Below are positions 1 through 5,071 of a DNA stretch of 17,480 bases, piece by piece. A program made the translations under genes and the position numbers. The notes beneath the pieces were generated by a model, which was not told the origin of the DNA, made no database searches, and worked only from the letters and a program-made list of their open reading frames with translations. This stretch comes from Succinivibrionaceae bacterium UBA3769 (GTDB lineage: Bacteria > Pseudomonadota > Gammaproteobacteria > Enterobacterales > Succinivibrionaceae): contig DFFT01000062.1 of NCBI GenBank assembly GCA_002372325.1, positions 1 through 17,480 of the forward strand, read 5' to 3'. The first letter of the stretch is position 1, and each line of letters starts with the position of its first letter.

Positions 1-108
1 ATCGGGAATATCAGTAACGCCGCCGGAAATGCAGGAACCGGATTCTTCTTTCCGCTGCCGGATTTTCCCGGACCGCGTCCCGTTCCTCCGTTTCCCTGGA
101 AGCGGTAA
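1..108 (+). CDS. Family C small protein C0, 5'-truncated by window edge
   Basis: The frame opens at base 1 (I-G-N-I-S-N-A-A-G-N-A-G-T) and ends with P-P-F-P-W-K-R before TAA. It aligns without gaps to C3 from residue 7 or so, so about six or seven N-terminal codons lie outside the window. The middle (GFFFPLPDFPGPRPVP) is closest to C3 (AFFFPLPDFPRPCPTP). The tail ends in Arg rather than the usual Trp, as C5 also does. Function unknown. Confidence 0.8.
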   Translation: MGNISNAAGNAGTGFFFPLPDFPGPRPVPPFPWKR

Positions 109-125
109 GCGTTTTATCAGGAATC

Positions 126-142
126 CCCGGGGTGATCCCGGG
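126..142 (+). promoter_or_regulatory. C-D spacer hairpin, copy 0
   Basis: CCCGGG, loop GTGAT, CCCGGG forms a 6-bp GC hairpin 18 nt after the C stop and about 20 nt before the Shine-Dalgarno of D0. The same position in every C-D spacer folds similarly with different loops. It lacks a following T-run, so it is more likely an mRNA processing, stability or translation-control element than a terminator. The role is inferred. Confidence 0.6.
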
Positions 143-175
143 ACTTGCGAGACTATGGCATACAAGGAGCAGATT

Positions 176-217
176 ATGTTCGGATTGTTTATCTGGATAA
201 TGACCCGCAAACACTGA
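176..217 (+). CDS. Family D micropeptide D0 (13 aa)
   Basis: ATG follows AAGGAGCAGATT, a strong Shine-Dalgarno at good spacing, and the frame reads MFGLFIWIMTRKH. It occupies the same position as the 14-aa MIGAAIIWILTHKD in other units: 59-70 nt downstream of a C gene, after a CCCGGG hairpin and a conserved GAGACTAT...CATACAAGGAGCA leader. The sequence differs but keeps a hydrophobic stretch with one Trp and a basic C-terminus, which argues for translation. It could be a membrane micropeptide, a leaderless antimicrobial peptide or a leader peptide. No function is established. Confidence 0.6.
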   Translation: MFGLFIWIMTRKH

Positions 218-375
218 CAGTCAAAGCCGGTATCACAAGGCTGACAGGAAACGGCAGGGCGTTTTGCCGGAAAAAGATCCCGGCCGCATCCTGCATAAAT
301 GGCTGGCAGCGAGGCTGACGGGAATACGCTGTGCCGTAACGGGTGAAGACCTGCTTTAATGAAGCATTCTGAAAG
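218..375 (+). other. Decayed post-D spacer
   Basis: This stretch matches the post-D spacers downstream (CGGCAGGGCGTTTTG core) and keeps one hairpin, GCCGG at 266-270 with CCGGC at 280-284. The first post-D stem seen in other copies is degenerate here. No convincing gene is visible. It runs into the remnant of an A gene. Confidence 0.5.
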
Positions 376-456
376 CGAGAGCCGAAAATCGGCGCAGCCA
401 TTCCGTTTGCTCTGGAGCTCCCTGACAAGATTTCCGGGAATTCCCCTGACCACTGA
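376..456 (+). pseudogene. A0: 5'-truncated family A remnant
   Basis: In the frame matching family A, this stretch reads R-E-P-K-I-G-A-A-I-P-F-A-L-E-L-P-D-K-I-S-G-N-S-P-D-H before TGA. It aligns with the A1 C-terminus (REEIGDAAEIAKDIIDWIPDDTFDH) apart from one extra codon. An in-frame TGA at 370-372 and the absence of the MSW start show that the 5' half is lost. The stop codon, the following GGCTTCAGCC and the A-B hairpin are intact, so B1 keeps the normal upstream region without a functional A partner. Confidence 0.75.
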
Positions 457-466
457 GGCTTCAGCC

Positions 467-484
467 CGGGGAGCGCTCTCTCCG
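467..484 (+). promoter_or_regulatory. A-B spacer hairpin, copy 0
   Basis: CGGGGAG, loop CGCT, CTCTCCG. The hairpin sits between the stop of each A gene and the Shine-Dalgarno of the following B gene. The 3' arm has a T in place of C, giving a G-U wobble, so the stem still pairs. The element is preserved even though the A0 gene upstream is broken, which links it to B expression. Confidence 0.65.
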
Positions 485-529
485 CTTGCGCTCACACTGT
501 CAGCTTTTATTTTGAAGAAGGAACCTGCT

Positions 530-820
530 ATGAAAAACGCTCACAACACTGTACGGACAGCTTCCGCCGCCACAAAAACCCCATGCGATGCCGAGCGTTC
601 TCCCAATGATGAAAACTCCGAAAACGAGTTTGCCAAAAGAACCGCCAAAACCGCTGCCAGAATTGCCGCTTCCGCCTTCGGAATCTATGCAGGAGCAGCC
701 ATCGGAGCCTACGCGGGAGCCGCCTTTGGCACTGCCATCTGTCCGGGCATCGGCACAGCTGCCGGCGCGGTCATCGGCGGTCTGGGATCCGGTCTCGGAC
801 TTTCCAGCCTTTTCGATTAA
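530..820 (+). CDS. Family B glycine-zipper protein B1 (96 aa, expanded zipper)
   Basis: ATG at 530 follows GAAGAAGGAACCTGCT, with AAGAAGGA as Shine-Dalgarno. An upstream in-frame ATG at 359 would read through the A0 remnant and is rejected. The N-terminal half is diverged and more acidic (SPNDENSENEFAKRTAKTAA). The C-terminal half carries the hydrophobic glycine-zipper hairpin ending G-L-G-L-S-S-L-F-D, as in B3-B6. Compared with the 88-aa copies it is 8 residues longer because the zipper motif YAGAAIGA/YAGAAFGT occurs twice. It is probably membrane-inserted. Its A partner is a remnant, so B1 may be orphaned or use another A copy. Confidence 0.8.
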   Translation: MKNAHNTVRTASAATKTPCDAERSPNDENSENEFAKRTAKTAARIAASAFGIYAGAAIGAYAGAAFGTAICPGIGTAAGAVIGGLGSGLGLSSLFD

Positions 821-854
821 AGGCCGCTGGAATTCCGGGGGCGGCATAAGGACA

Positions 855-879
855 GGGAACATTGCACTTTTTTGTTCCC
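855..879 (+). promoter_or_regulatory. Post-B hairpin, copy 1
   Basis: GGGAACA and TGTTCCC enclose an 11-nt loop (TTGCACTTTTT), 34 nt after the B stop. The element recurs after every B gene and once after C3, always 25 nt long. The T-run lies in the loop, before the 3' arm, so this is not a standard intrinsic terminator on the + strand. It could be an RNA-processing or 3'-end element. Confidence 0.65.
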
Positions 880-925
880 GGGGCCGGAAAATCCCCGTCT
901 ATCATGAACAACTAAGAACAACTAA

Positions 926-959
926 GAAGGTCTTCAAATCAGCAGCTTCAAAGACCTTC
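926..959 (+). promoter_or_regulatory. Pre-A leader hairpin, copy 1
   Basis: GAAGGTCTT at 926-934 pairs perfectly with AAGACCTTC at 951-959 across a 16-nt loop. Variants of the same inverted repeat precede every intact A gene by about 50-60 nt. Confidence 0.6.
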
Positions 960-1020
960 GCTAACAGGCAAACAAAAAGCTTAACCGGCTTAACAGCTAA
1001 CCAATAAGAGGAGAATGAAT

Positions 1021-1215
1021 ATGTCCTGGCTTGATGACATTTACGAAACGGTATCCACCGGCTTAGACCTCGCCGGCAAGGCAGTCACCGCCACTTGGGA
1101 GACCGCTAAAGATGCAGGCGAATGGGCTTGGGATCACCGCGAGGAAATCGGGGACGCCGCTGAGATTGCCAAGGATATTATTGACTGGATTCCAGATGAT
1201 ACCTTTGACCACTGA
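1021..1215 (+). CDS. Family A acidic small protein A1 (64 aa)
   Basis: The protein begins MSWLDDIYETVSTG and ends IDWIPDDTFDH. An ATG two codons earlier sits only a base or so from AGGAG; the second ATG is 7 nt from it. Copy A4 has ACG at the first position, which confirms the MSW start. The protein is strongly acidic, rich in Trp and predicted helical (EWAWDHREEIGDAAEIAKD). There is no signal peptide or obvious membrane segment. With A3 it forms a subgroup sharing AVTATWETAKD. B2 starts 74 nt downstream. The constant A-then-B order and opposite charges suggest that the products interact, for example as antitoxin/immunity factor or co-peptide. This is inference. Confidence 0.82.
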   Translation: MSWLDDIYETVSTGLDLAGKAVTATWETAKDAGEWAWDHREEIGDAAEIAKDIIDWIPDDTFDH

Positions 1216-1224
1216 GGATTCTGC

Positions 1225-1242
1225 CGGGGATAACACTCCCCG
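1225..1242 (+). promoter_or_regulatory. A-B spacer hairpin, copy 1
   Basis: CGGGGA, loop TAACAC, TCCCCG. One stem pair fewer and a two-base larger loop than in the other copies, yet still perfectly paired. Confidence 0.6.
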
Positions 1243-1289
1243 CTTCACACCAGCACTGTCAGCTATTATTTTTGAAGAAGGAACATGCC

Positions 1290-1559
1290 ATGAATTTCAT
1301 TAAAGACAACATTGGCCGGTTTATCACCGCTGCTTACGACATCTCCCGCGATTTCGTGCGTTGCGTCAATTATGAAATCACCGGCTCCGAATTTGCCAAA
1401 AATTCTGCCAAAACCGTTGCCAGCACTGCCGCTTCCGCCGGCGGAGCCTGGGCAGGAGCCGTCATCGGCTCTGTCATCTTTCCGGGCCTCGGCACCGCTG
1501 CGGGGGCTGCCATCGGCGGCCTTGCCACCGGCTTCGGGTTTTCCAAACTCTTAAAATAA
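1290..1559 (+). CDS. Family B glycine-zipper protein B2 (89 aa, divergent)
   Basis: ATG follows GAAGAAGGAACATGCC. The first 45 residues (MNFIKDNIGRFITAAYDISRD...) are unlike the other copies except for a shared pattern (RD-x-V-R, EI-x-G-x-EFAK, AKT-x-A). The zipper half (TAASAGGAWAGAVIGSVI-FPGLGTAAGAAIGG) is conserved, with FPG in place of CPG at the turn. The tail ends FSKLLK, so it is basic rather than the SSLFD of the others. Length and spacing to A1 match the family. It may have a distinct partner specificity while keeping the same membrane hairpin. Confidence 0.8.
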   Translation: MNFIKDNIGRFITAAYDISRDFVRCVNYEITGSEFAKNSAKTVASTAASAGGAWAGAVIGSVIFPGLGTAAGAAIGGLATGFGFSKLLK

Positions 1560-1596
1560 AGGCCCGGATGGAATTCCGCGGGGGCTGATGAGGACA

Positions 1597-1621
1597 GGGA
1601 ACATTGCACTTTTTTGTTCCC
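1597..1621 (+). promoter_or_regulatory. Post-B hairpin, copy 2
   Basis: GGGAACA at 1597-1603 pairs with TGTTCCC at 1615-1621; loop identical to copy 1. Located 37 nt after B2. Confidence 0.6.
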
Positions 1622-1657
1622 GAGTCCGGAAGCCCCGGATCTACCATAAACAACTAA

Positions 1658-1691
1658 GAAGGTTCTTTAAATCGCTGTTTCAAAGACCTTC
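1658..1691 (+). promoter_or_regulatory. Pre-A leader hairpin, copy 2
   Basis: GAAGGTTCTTT pairs with AAAGACCTTC with a single bulged T. This is the variant form also present before A4. Confidence 0.55.
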
Positions 1692-1748
1692 GGCAGCAGA
1701 CAAACAAGAAGCTAAACATACTTAACCAGCTAATAAAGGAGAATGAAT

Positions 1749-1943
1749 ATGTCCTGGTTTGATGATATTTGCGACACGGTATCCAGCAGTTTTGATACCG
1801 CACTCGATCTGGCCTCCAGCGCTTGCGAGACCGCCAAGGATGCAGGCGAATGGGCCTGGGATCACCGCGAGGAAATCGGCGACGCCGTTGAGATTGCCAA
1901 GGATATTATTGACTGGATTCCCGATGATGCCTTTGACCGCTGA
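1749..1943 (+). CDS. Family A acidic small protein A2 (64 aa)
   Basis: MSWFDDICDTVSSSFDTALDLASSACETAKD, then the shared EWAWDHREEIGDAVEIAKD block and IDWIPDDAFDR. It belongs with A4 and A5 in the Cys-containing subgroup (CETAK) rather than the ATWETAK subgroup of A1 and A3. The start is the second ATG after AAAGGAGA, as for A1. The stop TGA is followed by a short spacer and hairpin, and B3 starts 75 nt later. Unknown function. Confidence 0.82.
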   Translation: MSWFDDICDTVSSSFDTALDLASSACETAKDAGEWAWDHREEIGDAVEIAKDIIDWIPDDAFDR

Positions 1944-1953
1944 TGATTCAGTC

Positions 1954-1971
1954 CGGGGAGTTCTCTCCCCG
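1954..1971 (+). promoter_or_regulatory. A-B spacer hairpin, copy 2
   Basis: CGGGGAG, loop TTCT, CTCCCCG: a perfect 7-bp stem with a tetraloop different from the other copies. Confidence 0.65.
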
Positions 1972-2018
1972 CTCCGCGCCAACACTGTCAGCTCTTATTT
2001 TTGAAGAAGGAACTTACC

Positions 2019-2285
2019 ATGAAAAACGCCAACAACACTGTCCGGATTGCCTCCGCCGCCATCAAAACCTCCCGGGATGCCGTGCGTTACGCCAGGGACG
2101 AAATCTCCGGAACCGAGTTTGCCAAAAGAACCGCCAAGACCGCAGCCACCACTGCCGTTTCCGCCGGCGGAGCCAGTCTGGGAGCTGCCATTGGCACTGC
2201 CATCTGTCCGGGCATCGGCACTGCTGCGGGCGTTGTTGTCGGAGGCATTGTAAGCGGTCTCGGGCTTTCCAGCCTCTTCGATTAA
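2019..2285 (+). CDS. Family B glycine-zipper protein B3 (88 aa)
   Basis: ATG at 2019 is 7 nt from AAGAAGGA; a TTG six codons earlier overlaps that Shine-Dalgarno and is rejected. Residues 1-40 are basic (MKNANNTVRIASAAIKTSRD, then EFAKRTAKTAA). The C-terminal half is Gly/Ala-rich with G-x-x-x-G steps and a C-P-G turn between two hydrophobic segments. It differs from B4-B6 at several zipper positions (TTAVSAGGASLGAAIG in place of STAASAGGAWAGAAIG), losing the Trp. C1 follows 112 nt downstream. Probably membrane-associated; function unknown. Confidence 0.85.
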   Translation: MKNANNTVRIASAAIKTSRDAVRYARDEISGTEFAKRTAKTAATTAVSAGGASLGAAIGTAICPGIGTAAGVVVGGIVSGLGLSSLFD

Positions 2286-2323
2286 AGGGCAGGCTGGAAT
2301 TCCGGAGTGCCGGCATAAGAACT

Positions 2324-2348
2324 GGGAACATTGCGCTTTTTTGTTCCC
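2324..2348 (+). promoter_or_regulatory. Post-B hairpin, copy 3
   Basis: GGGAACA / TGTTCCC with loop TTGCGCTTTTT. Here it precedes a C gene rather than an A gene, so it belongs to the B 3' region. Confidence 0.6.
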
Positions 2349-2397
2349 GAGTCCGGAAGTCCCCGGTCTGTCATGAACAGCTAAGAAGGAGAACATT

Positions 2398-2541
2398 ATG
2401 ACCAGCATGAAAAACATCAGGAATATCAGGAACGCCGCCGCTGCCGCAGGAAAAGCGTGTGTCGGATTCATCTGTCTGATAATACCGGGCATTCCCAAAC
2501 CGCATCTTCCTCCTATTATTCCTTATCCCTGGAAGTGGTAA
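2398..2541 (+). CDS. Family C Pro/Trp-tailed small protein C1 (47 aa)
   Basis: ATG follows AAGAAGGAGAACATT, a strong Shine-Dalgarno. The protein begins MTSMKNIRNIRNAAAAAGKA, a basic amphipathic segment shared by the family. A hydrophobic stretch CVGFICLIIPGI follows, then the Pro-rich tail PKPHLPPIIPYPWKW. The N-terminus and the terminal P-P-x-x-P-x-PWKW pattern are conserved while the centre varies between copies. This could be a conserved leader plus variable core, or a short membrane peptide. There is no visible modification or export gene in the window. Nothing here identifies the family. Confidence 0.75.
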   Translation: MTSMKNIRNIRNAAAAAGKACVGFICLIIPGIPKPHLPPIIPYPWKW

Positions 2542-2559
2542 GCGTTTTTATCAGGAATC

Positions 2560-2576
2560 CCCGGGGCGATCCCGGG
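2560..2576 (+). promoter_or_regulatory. C-D spacer hairpin, copy 1
   Basis: CCCGGG, loop GCGAT, CCCGGG, 18 nt after the C1 stop. Confidence 0.6.
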
Positions 2577-2609
2577 ACATGTGAGACTATTTCATACAAG
2601 GAGCAGAAT

Positions 2610-2654
2610 ATGATCGGAGCAGCGATTATCTGGATACTGACCCATAAAGACTGA
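2610..2654 (+). CDS. Family D micropeptide D1 (14 aa)
   Basis: MIGAAIIWILTHKD, preceded by ACAAGGAGCAGAAT. Against D2 and D3, two of three coding differences are synonymous (GCG/GCT Ala, CTG/TTG Leu) and the third changes Lys to Asn near the end. That pattern favours a translated peptide. Hydrophobic core of about nine residues with a charged C-terminus. Confidence 0.65.
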   Translation: MIGAAIIWILTHKD

Positions 2655-2680
2655 CATCTGATGCAGGTATCCCCGATGCC

Positions 2681-2725
2681 CCGTCCGGAATACGGCAGGG
2701 CGTTTTGTCCGGGAACATCTCCCGG
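2681..2725 (+). promoter_or_regulatory. Post-D double hairpin, copy 1
   Basis: Two adjacent hairpins follow D1. The first is CCGT-CCGGAAT-ACGG (2681-2695). The second is CCGGGA-ACATC-TCCCGG (2709-2725). The CCGGAA loop of the first is kept across copies while its stem changes in a compensated way; the second keeps its stem and changes its loop. This looks like a conserved 3' RNA fold. Confidence 0.6.
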
Positions 2726-2833
2726 CCGTATTCTCCTAAATCAGACGCGGCAGTTTAGTATCCCCGCGAACAGCGTTTTTTCGGTCATGGCCGGAAAAAT
2801 TCAGATGATTTCTTTCAGTCATAATTGACACGT

Positions 2834-2850
2834 AAGGTTTCAAAGACCTT
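2834..2850 (+). promoter_or_regulatory. Pre-A leader hairpin, hybrid copy 3
   Basis: AAGGT and ACCTT pair across a short interval (TTCAAAG). The left side derives from post-D sequence and the right side from the normal pre-A leader. The junction falls in a shared AAGGTT-CAAAG stretch, so the inverted repeat survived recombination in a shorter form. Confidence 0.5.
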
Positions 2851-2899
2851 CGATAGCAGACAAACAAAGAGTTAACCAGTTAATTAAAGGAGAATGAAT

Positions 2900-3094
2900 A
2901 TGTCCTGGTTTGATGATATTTGCGATACGGTATCCACCGGCTTAGACATCGCCGGTGAGGCAGTCACCGCCACTTGGGAGACCGCTAAAGATGCAGGCGA
3001 ATGGGCCTGGGATCACCGCGAGGAAATCGGCGATGCCGTTGAAATTGCCAAAGATGTTATTGATTGGATTCCCGACGATACCTTTGACCTCTGA
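2900..3094 (+). CDS. Family A acidic small protein A3 (64 aa)
   Basis: MSWFDDICDTVSTGLDIAGE, AVTATWETAKDAGEWAWDHR, then EEIGDAVEIAKDVIDWIPDD-TFDL. By hand count there are 18 Asp/Glu against 3 Lys/Arg, so net charge is about -15. The five Trp lie at residues 3, 26, 35, 37 and 56. Its leader is a hybrid of post-D and pre-A sequence. B4 starts 74 nt downstream. Predicted soluble helical protein. The charge opposite to B suggests a partner role, but this is inference. Confidence 0.82.
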   Translation: MSWFDDICDTVSTGLDIAGEAVTATWETAKDAGEWAWDHREEIGDAVEIAKDVIDWIPDDTFDL

Positions 3095-3104
3095 GGCTTC
3101 AGCC

Positions 3105-3122
3105 CGGGGAGAACTCTCCCCG
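3105..3122 (+). promoter_or_regulatory. A-B spacer hairpin, copy 3
   Basis: CGGGGAG, loop AACT, CTCCCCG. Confidence 0.65.
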
Positions 3123-3168
3123 CTTTGCGCCAACTCTGTCAGCTATTACTTTGAAGAAGGAACATACC

Positions 3169-3435
3169 ATGAAAAACGCTAACAACACTGTCCGGATTGC
3201 TTCCGCCGCCATCAAAACCTCCCGGGATGCCGTGCGTTACGCCAAGGATGAAATCTCCGGAACCGAATTTGCCAAGAGAACCGCCAAGACCGCTGCCAGC
3301 ACTGCCGCTTCTGCCGGCGGAGCCTGGGCAGGAGCCGCCATCGGCACCGTCATCTGTCCGGGCATCGGCACCGCTGCGGGAGCAGTCGTCGGAGGCATTG
3401 TAAGCGGTCTCGGGCTTTCCAGCCTCTTCGATTAA
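3169..3435 (+). CDS. Family B glycine-zipper protein B4 (88 aa)
   Basis: Residues 1-40 carry nine Lys/Arg and four Asp/Glu. Residues 45-87 form two hydrophobic segments with glycine spacing G51-x3-G55-x3-G59 and G67-x3-G71-x3-G75, then G76-x3-G80, around the turn V-I-C-P64-G-I. This is the pattern of a tightly packed two-helix membrane hairpin. Similar Gly/Ala zippers occur in class IIb bacteriocins, pore-forming segments of polymorphic toxins and glycine-zipper membrane proteins; I cannot choose between these. One Cys (63) sits in the turn. The protein has no cleavable signal peptide. Confidence 0.85.
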   Translation: MKNANNTVRIASAAIKTSRDAVRYAKDEISGTEFAKRTAKTAASTAASAGGAWAGAAIGTVICPGIGTAAGAVVGGIVSGLGLSSLFD

Positions 3436-3473
3436 AGCCACGGCTGGAATTCCGAAGCACCGGCATGAGGATC

Positions 3474-3498
3474 GGGAACACCGCGCTTTTTTGTTCCC
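3474..3498 (+). promoter_or_regulatory. Post-B hairpin, copy 4
   Basis: GGGAACA / TGTTCCC with a changed loop, CCGCGCTTTTT; the stem is unchanged. Confidence 0.6.
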
Positions 3499-3547
3499 GA
3501 GTCCGGAAGTCCCCGGTCTGTCATGAACAGCTAAGAAGGAGCACATT

Positions 3548-3676
3548 ATGACCAGCATGAAAAACATCGGGAATATCAGTAACGCCGCCGCTGCCGGAAA
3601 TGCCAGCGCCGGATCCAAATGTCTGATAATGCCGATCCCCAAACCGCCCCGTCCTCCTTTTCCCTGGTGGTGGTAA
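3548..3676 (+). CDS. Family C Pro/Trp-tailed small protein C2 (42 aa)
   Basis: ATG follows AAGAAGGAGCACATT. MTSMKNIGNISNAAAAGNAS, then AGSKCLIMPIPKPPRPPFPWWW. The tail carries three consecutive Trp. The centre is shorter and less hydrophobic than in C1 and C4. The motif PKPPRPPFPW recalls proline-rich peptides, but short Pro-rich tails are easily alike by chance. Confidence 0.75.
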   Translation: MTSMKNIGNISNAAAAGNASAGSKCLIMPIPKPPRPPFPWWW

Positions 3677-3693
3677 GCGTTTTATCAGGAACC

Positions 3694-3710
3694 CCCGGGG
3701 CGATCCCGGG
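3694..3710 (+). promoter_or_regulatory. C-D spacer hairpin, copy 2
   Basis: CCCGGG, loop GCGAT, CCCGGG, flanked on the 5' side by two extra C residues. Confidence 0.6.
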
Positions 3711-3743
3711 ACTTGTGAGACTATTGCATACAAGGAGCAGAAC

Positions 3744-3788
3744 ATGATCGGAGCAGCGATTATCTGGATATTGACCCATAAAGACTGA
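3744..3788 (+). CDS. Family D micropeptide D2 (14 aa)
   Basis: MIGAAIIWILTHKD, identical in protein sequence to D1 with one synonymous change (CTG to TTG). Shine-Dalgarno AAGGAG, 8 nt before the ATG. It is followed directly by the post-D fold and then C3, without an intervening A-B pair. Confidence 0.65.
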   Translation: MIGAAIIWILTHKD

Positions 3789-3814
3789 CAGTCCATGCAG
3801 GTATCCCCGATGCC

Positions 3815-3858
3815 CCGTCCGGAATACGGCAGGGCGTTTTGTCCGGGACAGATCCCGG
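3815..3858 (+). promoter_or_regulatory. Post-D double hairpin, copy 2
   Basis: CCGT-CCGGAAT-ACGG at 3815-3829 and CCGGGA-CAGA-TCCCGG at 3843-3858. The second loop is one base shorter than in copy 1. Confidence 0.6.
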
Positions 3859-4005
3859 CCGTATTTTCATAAATCAGATGCGGCAGTTTAGCGTCCCCGT
3901 AAACAGCGTTTTTCCAGCCATAGCCGGAAAAATTCAGATGATTCCTTTCAGTCATAATTGACCCGCAAGGTTATCAAAGCAGGATTATTCAGAGGAGATA
4001 CCGTT

Positions 4006-4137
4006 ATGACCAGCATGAGAAACATCCGGAATATCAGTAACGCCGCCGTTACCGGCAATGCAGGAACCGCATTCTTCTTTCCTCTTCCTGATTTTCCCAG
4101 ACCTTGTCCTACGCCTCCTTTTCCCTGGAAGTGGTAA
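4006..4137 (+). CDS. Family C Pro/Trp-tailed small protein C3 (43 aa)
   Basis: MTSMRNIRNISNAAVTGNAG, TAFFFPLPDFPRPCPTPPFP, WKW. ATG follows AGAGGAGATACCGTT, a leader different from C1, C2 and C4 but like that of C5, because C3 follows a D gene rather than a B gene. The Phe/Pro-rich centre matches C0. Immediately after its stop, the sequence switches from the usual post-C spacer to the post-B spacer at a shared GGAATTCCGGGG-like stretch, and no D gene follows. Confidence 0.75.
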   Translation: MTSMRNIRNISNAAVTGNAGTAFFFPLPDFPRPCPTPPFPWKW

Positions 4138-4176
4138 GCGTTTTGTCAGGAATTCCGGGGCGCCGGCATGAGAACC

Positions 4177-4201
4177 GAGAACATTGCACTTTTTTGTTCC
4201 C
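4177..4201 (+). promoter_or_regulatory. Post-B type hairpin displaced downstream of C3
   Basis: GAGAACA / TGTTCCC, with one mismatch (A opposite C) relative to the other copies. It follows C3 here because of the cassette junction, so it no longer serves a B gene; the mismatch may reflect relaxed selection. Confidence 0.55.
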
Positions 4202-4237
4202 GAGTTCAAAAGCCCCGGATCTACCATAAACAACTAA

Positions 4238-4271
4238 GAAGGTTCTTTAAATCGCTGTTTCAAAGACCTTC
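4238..4271 (+). promoter_or_regulatory. Pre-A leader hairpin, copy 4
   Basis: GAAGGTTCTTT with AAAGACCTTC, the same bulged form as copy 2. Confidence 0.55.
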
Positions 4272-4331
4272 AGCAGCAGACAAACAAGAAGCAAAACATA
4301 CTCTTAACCAGCTAATAAAAGGAGAACGAAT

Positions 4332-4526
4332 ATGTCCTGGCTTGATGATATTTATGAAACGGTATCCAGCGGCTTTGACACTGCCGTCAATCTGGGCTCC
4401 AGCGTTTGCGAGACCGCCAAGGAGGCAGGCGAATGGGCCTGGGATCACCGTGAGGAAATCGGTGATGCCGTTGAGATTGCCAAAGATGTTATTGATTGGA
4501 TTCCCGACGATACCTTTGACCTCTGA
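4332..4526 (+). CDS. Family A acidic small protein A4 (64 aa)
   Basis: MSWLDDIYETVSSGFDTAVN, LGSSVCETAKEAGEWAWDHR, then EEIGDAVEIAKDVIDWIPDD-TFDL. The triplet two codons upstream is ACG, not ATG, so this copy can only start at MSW and fixes the start of the whole family. Shine-Dalgarno AAAAGGAG. The C-terminal 25 residues are identical to A3 although the N-terminal half belongs to the Cys subgroup, consistent with gene conversion. B5 follows after 74 nt. Confidence 0.85.
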   Translation: MSWLDDIYETVSSGFDTAVNLGSSVCETAKEAGEWAWDHREEIGDAVEIAKDVIDWIPDDTFDL

Positions 4527-4536
4527 GGCTTCAGCC

Positions 4537-4554
4537 CGGGGAGAAATCTCCCCG
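4537..4554 (+). promoter_or_regulatory. A-B spacer hairpin, copy 4
   Basis: CGGGGAG, loop AAAT, CTCCCCG. Confidence 0.65.
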
Positions 4555-4600
4555 TTCCGCGCTAACACTGTCAGCTATTACTTTGAAGAAGGAACATACC

Positions 4601-4867
4601 ATGAAAAACGCTAACAACACTGTCCGGATTGCTTCCGCCGCCATCAAAACCTCCCGGGATGCCGTGCGTTACGCCAGGGATGAAATCTCCGGAACCGAAT
4701 TTGCCAAAAGAACCGCCAAGACCGCTGCCAGCACTGCCGCTTCCGCCGGCGGAGCCTGGGCCGGAGCCGCCATCGGCACTGCCATTTGTCCGGGCCTCGG
4801 CACCGCTGCGGGAGCTGTCGTTGGCGGCATTGCATCCTGTCTCGGGCTTTCCAGCCTCTTCGATTAA
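4601..4867 (+). CDS. Family B glycine-zipper protein B5 (88 aa)
   Basis: Nearly identical to B4 and B6. Differences from B4 include Arg for Lys at 26, Ala for Val at 61, Leu for Ile at 66 and a tail IASCLGLSSLFD instead of IVSGLGLSSLFD. The G80C change adds a second Cys and breaks the last zipper step. B6 shares it, so B5 and B6 are a recent pair. Shine-Dalgarno AAGAAGGA as in the other copies. Confidence 0.85.
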   Translation: MKNANNTVRIASAAIKTSRDAVRYARDEISGTEFAKRTAKTAASTAASAGGAWAGAAIGTAICPGLGTAAGAVVGGIASCLGLSSLFD

Positions 4868-4904
4868 AGGGCAGGATGGAATTCCGGGCACCGGCATAAG
4901 GACT

Positions 4905-4929
4905 GGGAACATTGCACTTTTTTGTTCCC
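4905..4929 (+). promoter_or_regulatory. Post-B hairpin, copy 5
   Basis: GGGAACA / TGTTCCC, loop TTGCACTTTTT. Confidence 0.6.
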
Positions 4930-4975
4930 GGATCCGGAAGCTCCCCGTCTATCATGAACAGCTAAGAACAACTAA

Positions 4976-5009
4976 GAAGGTCTTCAAATCAGCCGCTTCA
5001 AAGACCTTC
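4976..5009 (+). promoter_or_regulatory. Pre-A leader hairpin, copy 5
   Basis: GAAGGTCTT with AAGACCTTC, the perfect 9-bp form as before A1; one base differs in the loop (AGCCGC for AGCAGC). Confidence 0.6.
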
Positions 5010-5071
5010 GATAACAGGCAAGCATAAAGCTCAACCAGCTTAACCAACTAACCAATAAGAGGAGAATGAAT

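Noticed and set aside
1015..1020. First ATG of the A genes (MNMSW start)
   Set aside because: It lies only a base or so from AGGAG and is ACG in copy A4, so the second ATG is the true start.
1995..2498. Long minus-strand frames opposite the B genes
   Set aside because: They recur opposite every B copy because the Gly/Ala-rich coding strand leaves the other strand open, and they lack ribosome sites.
3151..3168. In-frame TTG start six codons upstream of B genes (extra MKKEHT)
   Set aside because: The TTG overlaps the AAGAAGGA Shine-Dalgarno that serves the ATG, and B1 and B2 fit the ATG start equally well.
3953..3990. Promoter at the TTGAC shared by post-D spacers
   Set aside because: TTGAC is present in three copies, but no -10 box lies at 16-18 nt in any of them.
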